Shown: positions 22,007 through 32,782 of the stretch, piece by piece | How the letters are laid out: each line of letters begins with the position of its first letter | How positions within the stretch are numbered: position 1 is the stretch's first letter | From: Cunninghamia lanceolata | Taxonomy: Eukaryota > Streptophyta > Pinopsida > Cupressales > Cupressaceae | Reading direction: 5' to 3' | Length of the DNA stretch: 64,000 bases | NCBI GenBank assembly: GCA_027924645.1 | Contig: BSBN01000888.1 | Span: forward strand, 19,541,001-19,605,000 | Made by a program: the position numbers and the translations under genes | Notes under the pieces: model-generated | Seen by the model: only the letters and a program-made list of their open reading frames with translations | Databases searched by the model: none | What the model was told of the DNA's origin: nothing

Positions 22007-22960
22007 ATGGATCCAAATAAAGCTCCTCTACTCACACAATATAACTATCATGAGTGGAAAACTAAAATGGAGATTCATTTAAGAAGTTTGAAAATTCATA
22101 GAATAACAACAGGGACAGAAATTCAACCAACAACAACTACAAAAAAAGAAACTGGTACAATAGATGTGATCAAACCTATGGAACATTGTCTATCTCTTTT
22201 GATCTCCTTTTTCATATTGAATCTTGTACTACACCTACTAAAGTGTGGACTACCTTAGAAAATCTCTTTGGTAAACAAGATACTATGAGAGGTTTCAAAT
22301 TGGAGAATGAACTAATTGGTTTGAATCTAACCAATTTTGCAAGCATCCAAGACTTCTTCACAAAGCTAAAGTCACTTAGATTGCAGCTCAAACAATGTGG
22401 AATTGAGAAAGAGGACACTCAATAGATTCTTTCAATCCTTCCCAAGCTTGGTCCTGACTATTCAGTTTTTGTTTCTACCTTGGGAAATCTTTCACAATGC
22501 CTTCACTTGATGAGTTTGTTGCACCACTCACAAGGGAGCAAACTAAGTTAGTACACATGGGCACATTGAAGTCTCCTAGACCTCAAGTACTTCTTTCTAA
22601 TCAAGGTACTAAGGATCAAAAGGCTTCAACTAGCAAAGGCAAGAAATAGAAAAATAAGGATTCCAAGAACTATGAACGAGCAAAAGAGTCAACCAAATAA
22701 CCTAAGTCCTCATCCTCTCCCAAGGAGGAATCATCTAAGAAGGAGAGACCAAAGTGTGCTTATTGTAAGAAACTAGGACATGATGAGCATAAGTGTTATG
22801 AGAATAAAATTGATGAGTTGAATCACATTATTCAAAAGCATAATATCAACATGTCATCATCATTACCTAGTACATCCTCTTATTCAATACCATCATCATC
22901 TACACATAAAAGGACAACATGCATTGCCAATCAGACAATCAAAGGAGAAGGACAGGTACT
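22007..22960 (+). pseudogene. N2 Gag (UBN2-type) with zinc knuckle, frameshifted
   Basis: The ATG at 22007 opens MDPNKAPLLTQYNYHEWKTK, the usual start of copia Gags (short N-terminus, then a Y/W-rich segment before the capsid-like UBN2 domain). A frameshift near 22190 moves the reading to 22186-22425 (TTPTKVWTTLENLFGKQDT, then a region rich in Leu and Lys), which ends at TAG. A remnant continues beyond it (ILSILPKLGPDYSVFVSTL). The nucleocapsid knuckle CAYCKKLGHDEHKC (22755-22796) is intact in its C-C-H-C residues. Low-complexity Ser/Lys sequence surrounds the knuckle. Broken by at least one frameshift and several stops. Confidence 0.75.
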
Positions 22961-22983
22961 CTTTGCTTCTACAAGTCTTTAGT

Positions 22984-23808
22984 TAGAGAGATGGCTTCTT
23001 GATTCAGGAGCTTCTCATCATATGGCATCTTCATACGAGATGTTCTCTTCATTTGAGTCATATACTTCAGCACCTATTTTGATGGGTAACAATACATACA
23101 TGCATGCAACTAGTAAAGGAATTATTGATGTTGGTGAGAATACATTTAACAATGTGTTGTGTGTACCTTCCTTGACAACCAATCTCCTTTCCATCTACCT
23201 AATTACTCATTGTGGTGCAAGAAAGATAGTTGAGTTCACTCCTGATTTAGTGATCATATGAGACTTGGAGAGAAGAGATATTATTGCTATTGGGATGGCT
23301 CATCATTCATCTCACCTATATACTTTCTCCCATTTTTCTTCTTCTAATGATGTAGATCCATTGATTGATATTCACACTCATGCATCAAGTGTGAATCAAG
23401 TTTCTAAGGAGAAGTTTGGACACTTGAACCTTGGTGTTCTTTCACCCACTTTGGTTCATGAGACTAGTGTTGAACTTCCATCACCTCAACCTCTTGCTTC
23501 TTCAAAGATTGACATTGACATGATTGCATCTTCTTCAATTGAGTAGGATCATACAGGTCTTTCAGACATAGCTTTGTGGGATACTTTCTTGATAGGTATA
23601 TCAAACTTGGTTTGTGAATCTCATATTATAGATATGGAGGAGACAATTGTGGGGTTATCTCTCCTCTTTAATGATAGTTACAACATAACTGTTATCCCCT
23701 CTACTTCATCTTTGGACGTTATTCTTCATGAGTCTAGCTAGGATTTTGGATTGGTCACACCACATTCATTGTGGCATTCTTTGATTTTGACATGTGGACA
23801 CTTAAGCA
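22984..23808 (+). pseudogene. N2 aspartic protease and start of pre-integrase region
   Basis: WLLDSGASHHMASS (from 22992) carries the catalytic D-S-G at 23001-23009 and the SHHM typical of copia proteases. Downstream, FNNVLCVPSLTTNLLSI (near 23150) matches the C-terminal part of these proteases. A later stretch, with SLWHSL at about 23767 and CGHLS at 23790, resembles the GAG-pre-integrase zinc-binding region. N5 inserted directly after it. Sequence to the right of N5 does not continue integrase, so pol had been lost before N5 arrived or the element never had it. Stops and a frameshift near 23262 break the gene. Confidence 0.7.
23804..23808. repeat. Target site duplication of N5 (left copy)
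   Basis: AAGCA at 23804-23808 and 31112-31116, directly outside the N5 LTRs. Confidence 0.92.
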
Positions 23809-25182
23809 TGTTGCAAGTATGGCTCTAAACAGTGTTGTCATTGATGTCAAGAATTGGATGAGGTATGTGCTGAGGATATTGAGAAAATTAGCCCCATCAG
23901 AAATAGAGAAGAACAATGAAGATAGTGAAGTTCTATGAAGCAATGATCCCAAATAGTTGAAGAGCATATTATACGCATCAAAGGGTTTGTAGATATGTGT
24001 TTGAAGGTTGTCTAGTCAAGATTTCAGAGGTCTGCATGAAGATCTAAAGAAGTTATGGGTATATGAGTAGAACTTGTTCCAACAACTGTTTAGTGGTGAC
24101 AGAGTGGCACAAATAAGTCTAGTAAGATTTGGAAATGGAATATCCTACTCTAGAGATTTAGTGGTATGTTTGGGAAGCTAATGTGAATTATCAACTCAAT
24201 TGGCATATTGTTTAGAGGTCTGCAAGTAATCCTTATAGTATGATAGAGATGACCGATTGTGTTCTTGTGATTCTGGATGAAGTTACAAATGATTATAGTA
24301 AGCAGAAGTGGTGCAGATGTTCTTGGTGATTCAAGCAAGCTTGTGGAGGTCTCTAGATTGTGTCCAGTTCATGCTGGTGATCTACATTGAAGATTGGGCC
24401 TGTAATTGAAGGTTTACCTCCAGATAATGGTGTTCTTTTCAGTCCTGGCCGATTGGATTGTTTGCACCTATTGCAGATAATCTAGAAGATGTCTTGCAAG
24501 ATGTGGCATGTTCCTCTAAGAATATTGAAGTCCCATCTATGCATGGCTAACAGTGTAGTAATTCGCATGAATCTTTTGTAATAAGTCAAGTTGTATGTTT
24601 GTAATTGCTCTGTAATAAAATAAGTATATGTTGTGCCGACTTTGATGATCATTCCAAAGTCAATATCATGTATAAATAAGAATTGTGAAGTTGTTCAAAA
24701 TGTATCCAATGTGGTCATGATGAAGTTGTGGTAAGGAAGAGGAGTGAAATAGTAGAGTAGAGGTGTTGAGCTTCAATGGAACTGACTCATGCATAGTAAA
24801 GATGCTAACTTCTAGTTCAATTTGGTAATACTTATTTTCTTCTGTAGATAGTGAGTCTCTTGTAGGTAGTGTGCCTTTTGTGAGCAGTGTACTCAGGTAG
24901 TGAGCCCTAATTGGTAGGTGCCATTTCATTTCTCATATTCTTTTAATAGAGAATAAAATCTTGGGTTAGTCACCCCATTGTTTTTCCCTTAACCAGGTTT
25001 TCCATGTTAAAATCTTGGTGTTATTTGTGTTGAGTTTGTTTCTTCTCTTAAATTATTGTATATGCTTTCATGATTGAATCTTTGATATGCTGTTGAAATG
25101 TAAGAAGGTTTTAAGTAAATACGAAACAAAATTTTGTGACAACTAATTCACCCCCTCTCAGTTGTCTATCCTTGAATCAACA
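23809..25182 (+). repeat. N5 5' LTR
   Basis: TGTTGCAAGTATGGC to CTTGAATCAACA. It contains a 'taataaaataagtatatg' stretch near 24613 that could hold the poly(A) signal. The direct partner is 29737-31111. Confidence 0.9.
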
Positions 25183-25184
25183 AT

Positions 25185-25196
25185 TGGTATCAGAGC
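25185..25196 (+). promoter_or_regulatory. N5 primer binding site
   Basis: TGGTATCAGAGC, a full 12-base match to the standard plant copia PBS for initiator Met tRNA, two bases after the LTR. Confidence 0.93.
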
Positions 25197-25238
25197 CAAG
25201 TTCCTCTAAAAGAGCCTAATTGCTTGAGGAGATCTAGG

Positions 25239-26226
25239 ATGTCTTCCTACAAGAAGGATAGTCTGAGGTTTGATGGAACTAATTACACTCTTTGGAAAAG
25301 CCGCATGGAATGTCAGTTGCAATGTATAGTAATGCAATAGGACTATGTCTACAAAAAGGTATGTTCCTCCAAAGAATGGTCTGACAACTATAGATGAAAT
25401 TATAGGTACTGAAGACAATCTTCAAGATAAAGAAGCCTTACTTAGTGCCTTATCTGATTCAAAGATGACAAATGTTATGGATTTAAAAATTGCATATGAG
25501 ATTTGGGCAAAGATGGAACTTCTACATGAAGGAGACAAATATGTTAAATGTGCCAAGCTACAGAGTCTCAAAGGAAAATTCAAAAATATGAATATGAATG
25601 AAGATGAGAATATCACTACATCTATGCCAAAAGTAAATGAGCTTGTTTGTGCCATTAGGTGTGTTGGTGGAACATTTGGATGAAGATGAGATTGTTGCCA
25701 AAGTTCTTAGATCCCTTCCTCCTACTTACAAACACAAGGTCGCTACTATTGAAGAATCCAAATCTTTTTCAAATATCTCAAGAGATCAATTGGTTAGAAA
25801 ATTAGTTGCATTTGAACTAGCTAAGTTTGGAGATGCACCCCCCGAGATTGAATCTGCATTCAAAGCTAGTGCCTCTGTAAAAGGAAAAAAAGGTATGATC
25901 TTAGAGATAACTCTTCAAAGAAACCATCATGGTATGAAATAGTAAGAAAATATCTAGAAGAAGATGAATCAGAAGCTGCACAACTTGAAGCCCTTATTAC
26001 CAAGAGATTGCCAAGAGGATCCGGTAAGTATGAAGGAAAACTACCTTTCAAATGTTTCAATTGTAAAAAGATTGGTCATTTTGCCTCAAGATGTCTGGAA
26101 AGATTTTCAAATCCTAACCCTAATAGATCAAAATTTCAAAAGAAGTGTTACTATGTTCAAGAATATGATGATGAAGGAGTAACAGATGATGAATCTGAGA
26201 TAGGAACCAAATCTGGAAGTGACTAG
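25239..26226 (+). pseudogene. N5 Gag: UBN2 domain and one zinc knuckle, three frames
   Basis: The ATG at 25239 opens MSSYKKDSLRFDGTNYTLWK, the copia Gag start. The frame breaks at an in-frame TAG near 25338 and shifts. Frame +1 carries the UBN2 body (25345-25683, with YEIWAKMELLHEGD). Another shift leads to 25640-25942 (LRSLPPTYKHKVATIEE). The nucleocapsid part at 26008-26226 holds CFNCKKIGHFASRC and an acidic tail. Length is about 330 codons, normal for the family. In a working copy it would form the virus-like particle. It is followed directly by pol in the frame of the knuckle. Confidence 0.85.
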
Positions 26227-29200
26227 GTGTTTATTACCATTAAGGAAGAAGATCCAATGCCTATTGAATCTGTAAATCATAAGATAGAAAGAGCTCTGGT
26301 TGCTGAGGTTGAAGAATAGGATGAATGGGTCATCGATAATGGATGCTCTCATCATATGACTGGTGACAAAAATAAGTTCATAAACCTAGAAAGATATGAA
26401 GGTGGAGTTGTAAAATTTGGAGATAATTCTACTAGCATAATTAAAGGCAGAGGAACCATTTCTGTTGATGGTAAGAACAAAATTGGTGATGTTCTATATG
26501 TTGAAGGTTTAAAGCATAATCTTCTTAGTGTTGGGTAGCTAGTAGACAAAGGTTATGATCTCTCGTTCAAAAATGGAAAATGCAAGATCTTTGAAAGCTC
26601 CAGAACTGAGATTACATCCGGTACTCAGACAAAAGGTAACATCTTTCACTTGGTTGGTACTGGCAAAAGTTGCTTATTTGTTCAAATTGATTAGAGTTGG
26701 TTATGACATAGGAGAATGTGTCATATGAATTTTGATAATATCATTGAGATAAGCAACACCCAAGCTATAAGAGATCTTCCCAGATTGGTGAAACCTAATA
26801 ACTTGTGCAAAGAATATCACTTAGGTAAGAAGAATAGAGTCTCATTCAAAAGTAAGGAACATTCTTCATCCAGATTGTTGGACTTGGTGCACACTGATCT
26901 ATGTGGTCCAGCAAGAATCAAGAGTCTACAAGGAGATAGATATTTCATGTTGTTGATTGATGACCACTCCTAGATGATGTGGGTGACTTTCTTAAAAGAA
27001 AAATCTTAAGCACTTGAGAAGTTCAAAATATTCAAGGCTATGGTAGAAAATGATACTGGCATAAAAATAAAATGCTTCAGATTTGACAGAGGTGGAGAAT
27101 TCACATCCGGAGAGTTCATTGAATTATGTGAGAAACATGGGATAAAAAGATAGTTATCCACTTCAAGGACTCCACAGTAGAATGGAGTAGTGGAGAGAAA
27201 GAACTAGACAATCCAGGAAGCTTCTAGGACCATGATGATGGAAGCAAATGTTCCTCAAATATATTGGAGAGAAGCGGTGAGCACAACCATTTATACTCTT
27301 AACTGGGTACAAATCAGAGGCAAGACTAGTAAGACTCTTTATGAGCTTTGGTTTGGCATCACTCATACTATGAAGTATTTCAGAGTCTTTGGTAGCAAAT
27401 GCTATATCAAAAGAGATGAAGACCTTGGCAAGTTTGATGCTAGAAGTGATGAAGGAATATTCTTGGGTTACTCTACTCAAGGCAAAGCTTACCGGTGCTA
27501 TAACAAGAGATTAAGGAAGATTGTGGAAAGCACAAATGTGAAAGTTGATGAAGGCATGGAAAATGCCTCAAGATACCATGAGTATGAGGTTGATGATCAA
27601 AATGTTATCTCAAACCTAGAAGAACACGTTCAAACTCCAATCCAAATTCAGATTGATTCGGAGAATCCAGAAACACAAGAAGAAGAAACAAGCTTGAATG
27701 AACCCATCCAAGAATTAGAAGTGCAAGTGATTCCGAAGACTCCTAGGTATGTAATACTGAATCATTCTGAAGATTAGATCATAGGATATAGAAGCAAAGG
27801 TGTTCAAACAAGAAGAAATATTGCTCAAGATTTAGTGAAGTATTGTCTGATTTCAAATGTTGAACCAAAAATAGTAAGTGAAGCATGCAATGATGAAAGT
27901 TGGATTAAAGCAATGATGGAGGAATTGATGCAGATTGAAAAGAATCACACTTGTGATCTTGTTCCTAGACCTAAGGACAAAAATGTGATTGGGACTAAGT
28001 GGGTCTTCTGGAAGAAACTAAATGAAGATGGTAAGGTAGTACGAAACAAAGCCAGATTGGTCTATAAAGGCTATTCTCAAGTAGAAGGAGTTGACTTTAA
28101 AGAGACTTTTGCTCTAGTGGCAAAGATTGAAGTAGTCAAACTATTTCTTGCCTTTTCTGCCTTCAAAGATTTCAAGGTATATCAGATGGATGTCAAGTCT
28201 TCTTTCCTAAATGGTGATTTAGAAGAAGTATAGATTGCGCAACTGGATGGATTTCAACTGTCTGATAATGGAGATATGGTCTACAAAGTAAAGAAGGCTT
28301 TGTATGAACTCAAACAAGCCCCAAGAGCCTAGTATGAAAGGTTGGACAAGCATCTTCTAAAAATTGGTTTTAACAAAGGTACTGCTGACAGTAATCTCTA
28401 TTTTAAGATTGATCATGAAAATATCTTGATAGTTGAAGTATTTGTTGATGATATTATTTTTGGAGGAAAGGATAGTATGTGCAAAACTTTTGAAAATCAA
28501 ATGAAAAGTGAATTTGAGATGTCCATGTTTGGTGAAATGAATTTCTTCTTGGGTCTACAAATCACTCAAACAAAGAGAAGAATCTTCATATCTCAGACCA
28601 AATATGTGAAAGAATTATTAAAAAAATTTGGGATGGAGGATTCAAAGGCAATGATTATTCCCATGGCTACCAGATGTAAGTTGAGTAAGGATGTTGAATC
28701 TCCTAAAGCTGATCAGAAGACATATAGGTCTATGATTGGAGGATTGCTCTACCTCACTCAAACTAGACCTGACATTATGAATGTTGTTGGCCTTGTTGCC
28801 AGATTTCAAGCCAATCCTAGAGAATCTCATGTCATGGAAATCAAGAGAATTCTCAGATATTTGAAGGGAACAGTTGAGTATGGATTGTGGTATCCCAAGG
28901 ATCATGATTTTTCTCGTCATGCTTATATTGATGCTAACTGGGTAGGTGATGTGGATGACCGGAAGAGTACTAGTGGTGGTGCATCCTTTTTGGGGAAAAG
29001 ATTGGTTTCTTGGCTAAGAAAGAAATAAGAGGCAATATCTCTGTCTATTGTAGAAGCAGAGTATATTGTAGTAACGAGTAGTTGCACTCAAGTATTGTGG
29101 ATGAAGCAAATGTTAAAAGACATCAGAATGGAGTATGAAGAACCTATCACAATCTTTTGTGATAACTCAAGTGCAATAAACATATCAAAAAACCCAGTGC

Positions 29201-29364
29201 TGCATTTAAAAACAAAACATATATATATCAAGTTTCACTTTTTAAGAGAACAAGTGAACAAGAATGAAGTTAGATTGGAGTTTGTACCCTCAAAGGATCA
29301 GATTGCGACATTTTTACCAAACCTCTATCTAAGGACACTTTTGAGTATCTTAGGGAGAAGCTAG
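26227..29364 (+). pseudogene. N5 Pol: protease, integrase, RT, RNase H
   Basis: One frame from 26008 to 29364, broken by 14 internal stops (11 TAG, 2 TAA, 1 TGA). Protease: VIDNGCSHHMTG, with the catalytic triad D-N-G (26335-26343) where D-S-G is expected. Integrase: a zinc-finger remnant (HRRMCHMN, LCKEYHLGK), then the catalytic triad D at 26896, D at 27085 and E at 27193, with exactly 35 residues between the last two. RT: WVFWKKLNEDG, the active site FVDDI (28441-28455), then the thumb. RNase H: DANWVGD at about 28930, EAEY and CDNSSAIN at 29159. The final TAG is at 29362. All copia domains are in the normal order; none is deleted. Confidence 0.92.
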
Positions 29365-29736
29365 GGGTTATTACCCCTCTGGTTCTAAATTAAGGTGCAC
29401 TAATGTGTATCTGTTCGGTGGAGCTTACAGTCATATGTTGTGATCCGAATTGATGTTAGGTGGCTGGTACTTGGGGGGAGTAGTCAATATGATTCTGAAG
29501 CATGAGAAGTGGTTGCAAGTATGTGCCCTTTGCCTTTGATGTCAAAGGGGGAGAAAAGACATGTGAAAAACAAAAAGTGGTTGATCATCAAAGGGGGAGT
29601 AGTAGAGGAAGAGAAGACAATTGAATGATTGTTGATGTTAGGGGAAGCTATGTCAGTCAGAAAGGAGAAGTGCTTGTCTTGCTAGTTAAAATAGTTTTTC
29701 ACATCATATGTTGCCATCAATGACAAAGGGGGAGAT
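29365..29736 (+). other. N5 3' UTR with three PPT-like tracts
   Basis: CAAAGGGGGAG occurs at 29543, 29589 and 29724. The last one (AAAGGGGGAGAT, to 29736) abuts the 3' LTR and is the functional PPT position. The two upstream copies could have served as extra plus-strand priming sites. Confidence 0.75.
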
Positions 29737-31111
29737 TGTTGCAAGTACGGCTCTAAACAGTGTTGTTATTGATGTCAACATACTCCTATTGCATTGATGT
29801 CAATAATTGGATGAGGTATGTGCTGAGGATATTGAGAAAATTAGCCCCATCAGAAATAGAGAAGAACAGTGAAGATAGTGAAGTTATATGAAGAAAAGAT
29901 CCCAAATAGTTGAAGAATAGAGTATGCACATCAAAGGGTTTGTAGATATGTGTCTAGAGGTTGTCCAGTCAAGATTTCAGAGGTCTGCATGAAGATTTGA
30001 AGAAGTTATGGGTATATGAGTAGAACTTGTTCCGGCAGATGTTCAGTGGTGATAGAGTGGCACAAATAAGTCTGGTAAGATCCATAAATGTAATATCCTG
30101 CTCTGCAGATCTAGTGGTATGTTTAGGAAGCTAACGTGAATTATCAACTCGATTGGCATATGTTTTGGAGGTCTGCAAGTGATCCTTCTAGTATGACAAA
30201 GATGATCGGCTATGTTCTTGTGATTCTGGATGAAGATGCAAATGATTATAGTAAGTAGAAGTGGTGCAGATGTTCTTGGTGATTCAAACAAGCTTGTGGA
30301 GGTCTCCAGATTGTGTCCAGTTTGTGTTGGCAATCCACATTGAAGATTGAGCCTGTAATTGATGATTTACCTCTGGATAATGGTGTTCTTCCCAGTCCTG
30401 GCCGACCGAATGGTTTGTACCTATTGTAGATGATCTAGAAGATGTCTTGTGAGGTGTGGCATGTTCCTTGAAGAAGATTGAAGTCCCAGCTATGCATGCC
30501 TGATAGTGTAGTAATTTGCATGAAGCTTTTGTAATAAGTCAAGTTGTATGTTTGTAATTGCTCTATAATAAAATAAGTATATGTTGTGCTAACTTTGATG
30601 ATCATTACAAAGTTGATATCATGTATAAATAAGAATTGTGAAGTTGTTCAAAATGTATCTAATGTGGTCATGATGAAGTTGTGGTAAGGAAGAGGAGTGA
30701 AATAGCAGAGCAGAGCTGTTGAGCTTCAATGGTAACTTCCAGTTCAAGTTGGTAATACTTATTTTCTTTTGTAGACAGTGAGTCTCTTGTAGGCAGTGTG
30801 TCTCTTGGGAGCAATGCGCTCGGGCAGTTAGCCCTTTTTGGCAGGTGCCATTTCATTTCTCATATTCTTTTAATAGAGAATTAAATCTTGGGTTAGTCAC
30901 CTCATGGTTTTTCCCTTAACCAAGTTTTCCACATTAAAATCTTGGTGTTCTTTGTCTTGAGTTTGTTTCTACTCTTAAAGTATTGCATATGCTTTCATGA
31001 TTGAATCTTTGATATGCTGTTGAAATGTAAGAAGGTTTTAAGTAAATACAGAACAAAATTTTTTGACAAGTGATTCACCCCCCCTCTCAGTTGTCTATCC
31101 TTAAATCAACA
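29737..31111 (+). repeat. N5 3' LTR
   Basis: TGTTGCAAGTACGGC to CTTAAATCAACA, then AAGCA. Same length as the 5' LTR within one base, with scattered substitutions and small indels. Confidence 0.9.
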
Positions 31112-31116
31112 AAGCA

Positions 31117-31599
31117 ATCTTCAGAGCAATCCATCATGAGACTTCTTCCCTCATTCCTTGAGATGGAGTTTCTTCTACATCAGCCTTTGGATTGGTTTCT
31201 TCCTAAGGGGAGGAATGTTGTTTGTAGGTACAAGACACTTTCTAGCATTCAACTTCAGGCATTCACCATCAGCACATGAGCTACTTCATTGTGGGTGGGA
31301 CCTATCATCTCACACTTGCTCTCCTATGGGGGGTATTTGATTGTATATATGTGATAGAAGTTGTCCTTGGGGGGTCATGTTGAGTCCTCCTACTATCACT
31401 TCTTTCACTTTCATTTATTTTTTGCATTCTCACTTTTGGAGAGGAGTTTTTTCCCATGAGGATTTCTCCTTTTCTCCACTTGAGATTTATTTTACATGGG
31501 TACCTAACATGGCCTAGTGTTTGGGACCCATCGATCATCTTTATCCATCATTACGTCTTACTTTAGTCAGTTACTCCTTAAGTTGCACTTAACGGGGGG
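31117..31599 (+). other. N2 residual 3' internal sequence and PPT
   Basis: About 480 bp between N5 and the N2 3' LTR. It holds no integrase, RT or RNase H motif. It ends in AACGGGGGG (31591-31599), the N2 polypurine tract. Short ORFs at 31070-31340 straddle the N5 end and are not genes. Confidence 0.65.
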
Positions 31600-32048
31600 T
31601 GTTGGTGTGAACAGGGTTATTACCTAACCAGTTTACCCTTGTGTGGATAATTCATATTATTTAACTATTTATTAGTTAAATATTATTCACACATCACACA
31701 TAATTCACACATGTTAAGTTGACTTAGTGAGTCTTCTAGATGTCTAGTTGAGTCTAGTTGTGTGTTGAGTTGTTGATAGTTGGGGTGAGTTGTCTTATCT
31801 TCCACATGTTCAATTAGTTATCATCTTCTAATTGTCACATGTTGTAGGAATATCTCCACTTTCTACTCCACCTTTCTAGCTCTCACCTTGCCTTTATATG
31901 CAAGGCTCTCTTCATGTAATGTAATTTCTTGTAATCTTCTAATCTTTTGCATTCAATGATAGAATAGCATTATTCTCTCATTTGATCTCTCTTGTGCTTT
32001 CATCAAGCCATAGATCCTAGGTGGCTCCAATCATAGCCAACTCTAACA
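31600..32048 (+). repeat. N2 3' LTR
   Basis: TGTTGGTGTGAACAGGG to CTCTAACA, followed by the target duplication ACAAG (32049-32053). Matches 3711-4171. Confidence 0.88.
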
Positions 32049-32053
32049 ACAAG

Positions 32054-32782
32054 CACATGTGGTTCTTGCTTACTTTTCTTATTATTACGAATGTTATATG
32101 TATGAGCAATCAAATTGTGGTGTGGTTGTTGTAACACATTTTGAACACCTTGTCTTGGTTGAGAAATTTGTTGTGCATATTTGTAGATGTGATCAGGAGG
32201 TCTACCTTGAACCATATTCACTGGCTTTAAGGAAGATGGTGCACTAGGTGCCCCTCAGACAATCATCTTACGAATATTACTACAAAGTCTATTAATAAAT
32301 ATTGAATTAACATTGTTTTCCTCTTGATTATACCCAACATCTATCCCTAGAGGATTTAATGCAAGAGACCTTTTCTCATCCACTAATGCTACATCTTGGC
32401 TAGGGAGAGTATTGGGATGAGAGGAAGGTACATCAACATCATCATACTCTGTAACGAAAAAAGGATTTTCACTCACATCTTTCTCATGAGTATTCCTAGA
32501 GATGAATTTAATTAAATCTTCTAATATAAAAGGATATTCTCCTATGAGTGATGTGAAGCTAGTAAAATCATGTGTGTAATAGAGTAATTGCAGCTCATAT
32601 GTAGAACATATAGAAGCATCAATACCACTTGCAGAAGCTATGTGTTCTAGAACATGAGGGTTGCTATTAGTGAAATCAGAGAAATTTTCAAAATCTAGGA
32701 TATACTCATGCAAAGATTTCAGAGATGAATAAAATAAAGATTCTATAATGAGATGTAAAATTATATTTTCAAGATCCTCCAA
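32054..32782 (-). pseudogene. N1 gag-like ORF, first half (unrecognised)
   Basis: A 175-codon minus-strand ORF (32782-32255) starts MEDLENIILHLIIESLFY and is acidic, with few basic residues. After its stop, another frame gives a Gln/Pro/Asn-rich linker up to 32054 (YKYAQQISQPRQGVQNVLQQ). Beyond that, N2 splits the gene, which resumes at 3710 with the gypsy linker and protease remnant. I see no Retrotrans_gag core and no zinc knuckle. It occupies the place of gag in N1 but could be element-specific. N3 lacks it and begins directly with the protease-like part. Confidence 0.5.

Larger units (their letters stand above)
23809..31111 (+). mobile_element. N5: complete but inactivated Ty1/copia element
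   Basis: LTRs of 1374 bp (23809-25182) and 1375 bp (29737-31111) begin TGTTGCAAGTA and end ATCAACA. It has a perfect AAGCA duplication, a perfect PBS TGGTATCAGAGC at 25185-25196 and the PPT AAAGGGGGAGAT before the 3' LTR. Domain order is Gag, protease, integrase, RT, RNase H, which defines Ty1/copia. Gag is frameshifted and pol carries 14 stops, so it is dead. Its LTR right part matches that of N4. Confidence 0.93.
3711..32048 (+). mobile_element. N2: Ty1/copia-type LTR element, pol deleted, carrying N3 and N5
   Basis: LTRs of 461 bp (3711-4171) and 449 bp (31600-32048) share long identical blocks and sit in direct orientation. The left LTR is followed at once by TGGTATTAGAGC, one base from the canonical initiator-Met tRNA PBS TGGTATCAGAGC. 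The right LTR is preceded by the purine run ACGGGGGG. The perfect 5-bp target duplication ACAAG flanks both ends. Internal sequence is 4172-4339, 20179-23808 and 31117-31599. It encodes a UBN2-type Gag, one zinc knuckle and an aspartic protease, then a trace of the pre-integrase domain. Integrase, RT and RNase H are missing. Confidence 0.88.

Noticed and set aside
32003..32221. Minus-strand 72-codon ORF
   Set aside because: It crosses the border of N1 and the N2 3' LTR (32048/32049), so it is a chance fusion created by the insertion. Only the part right of 32053 belongs to N1.
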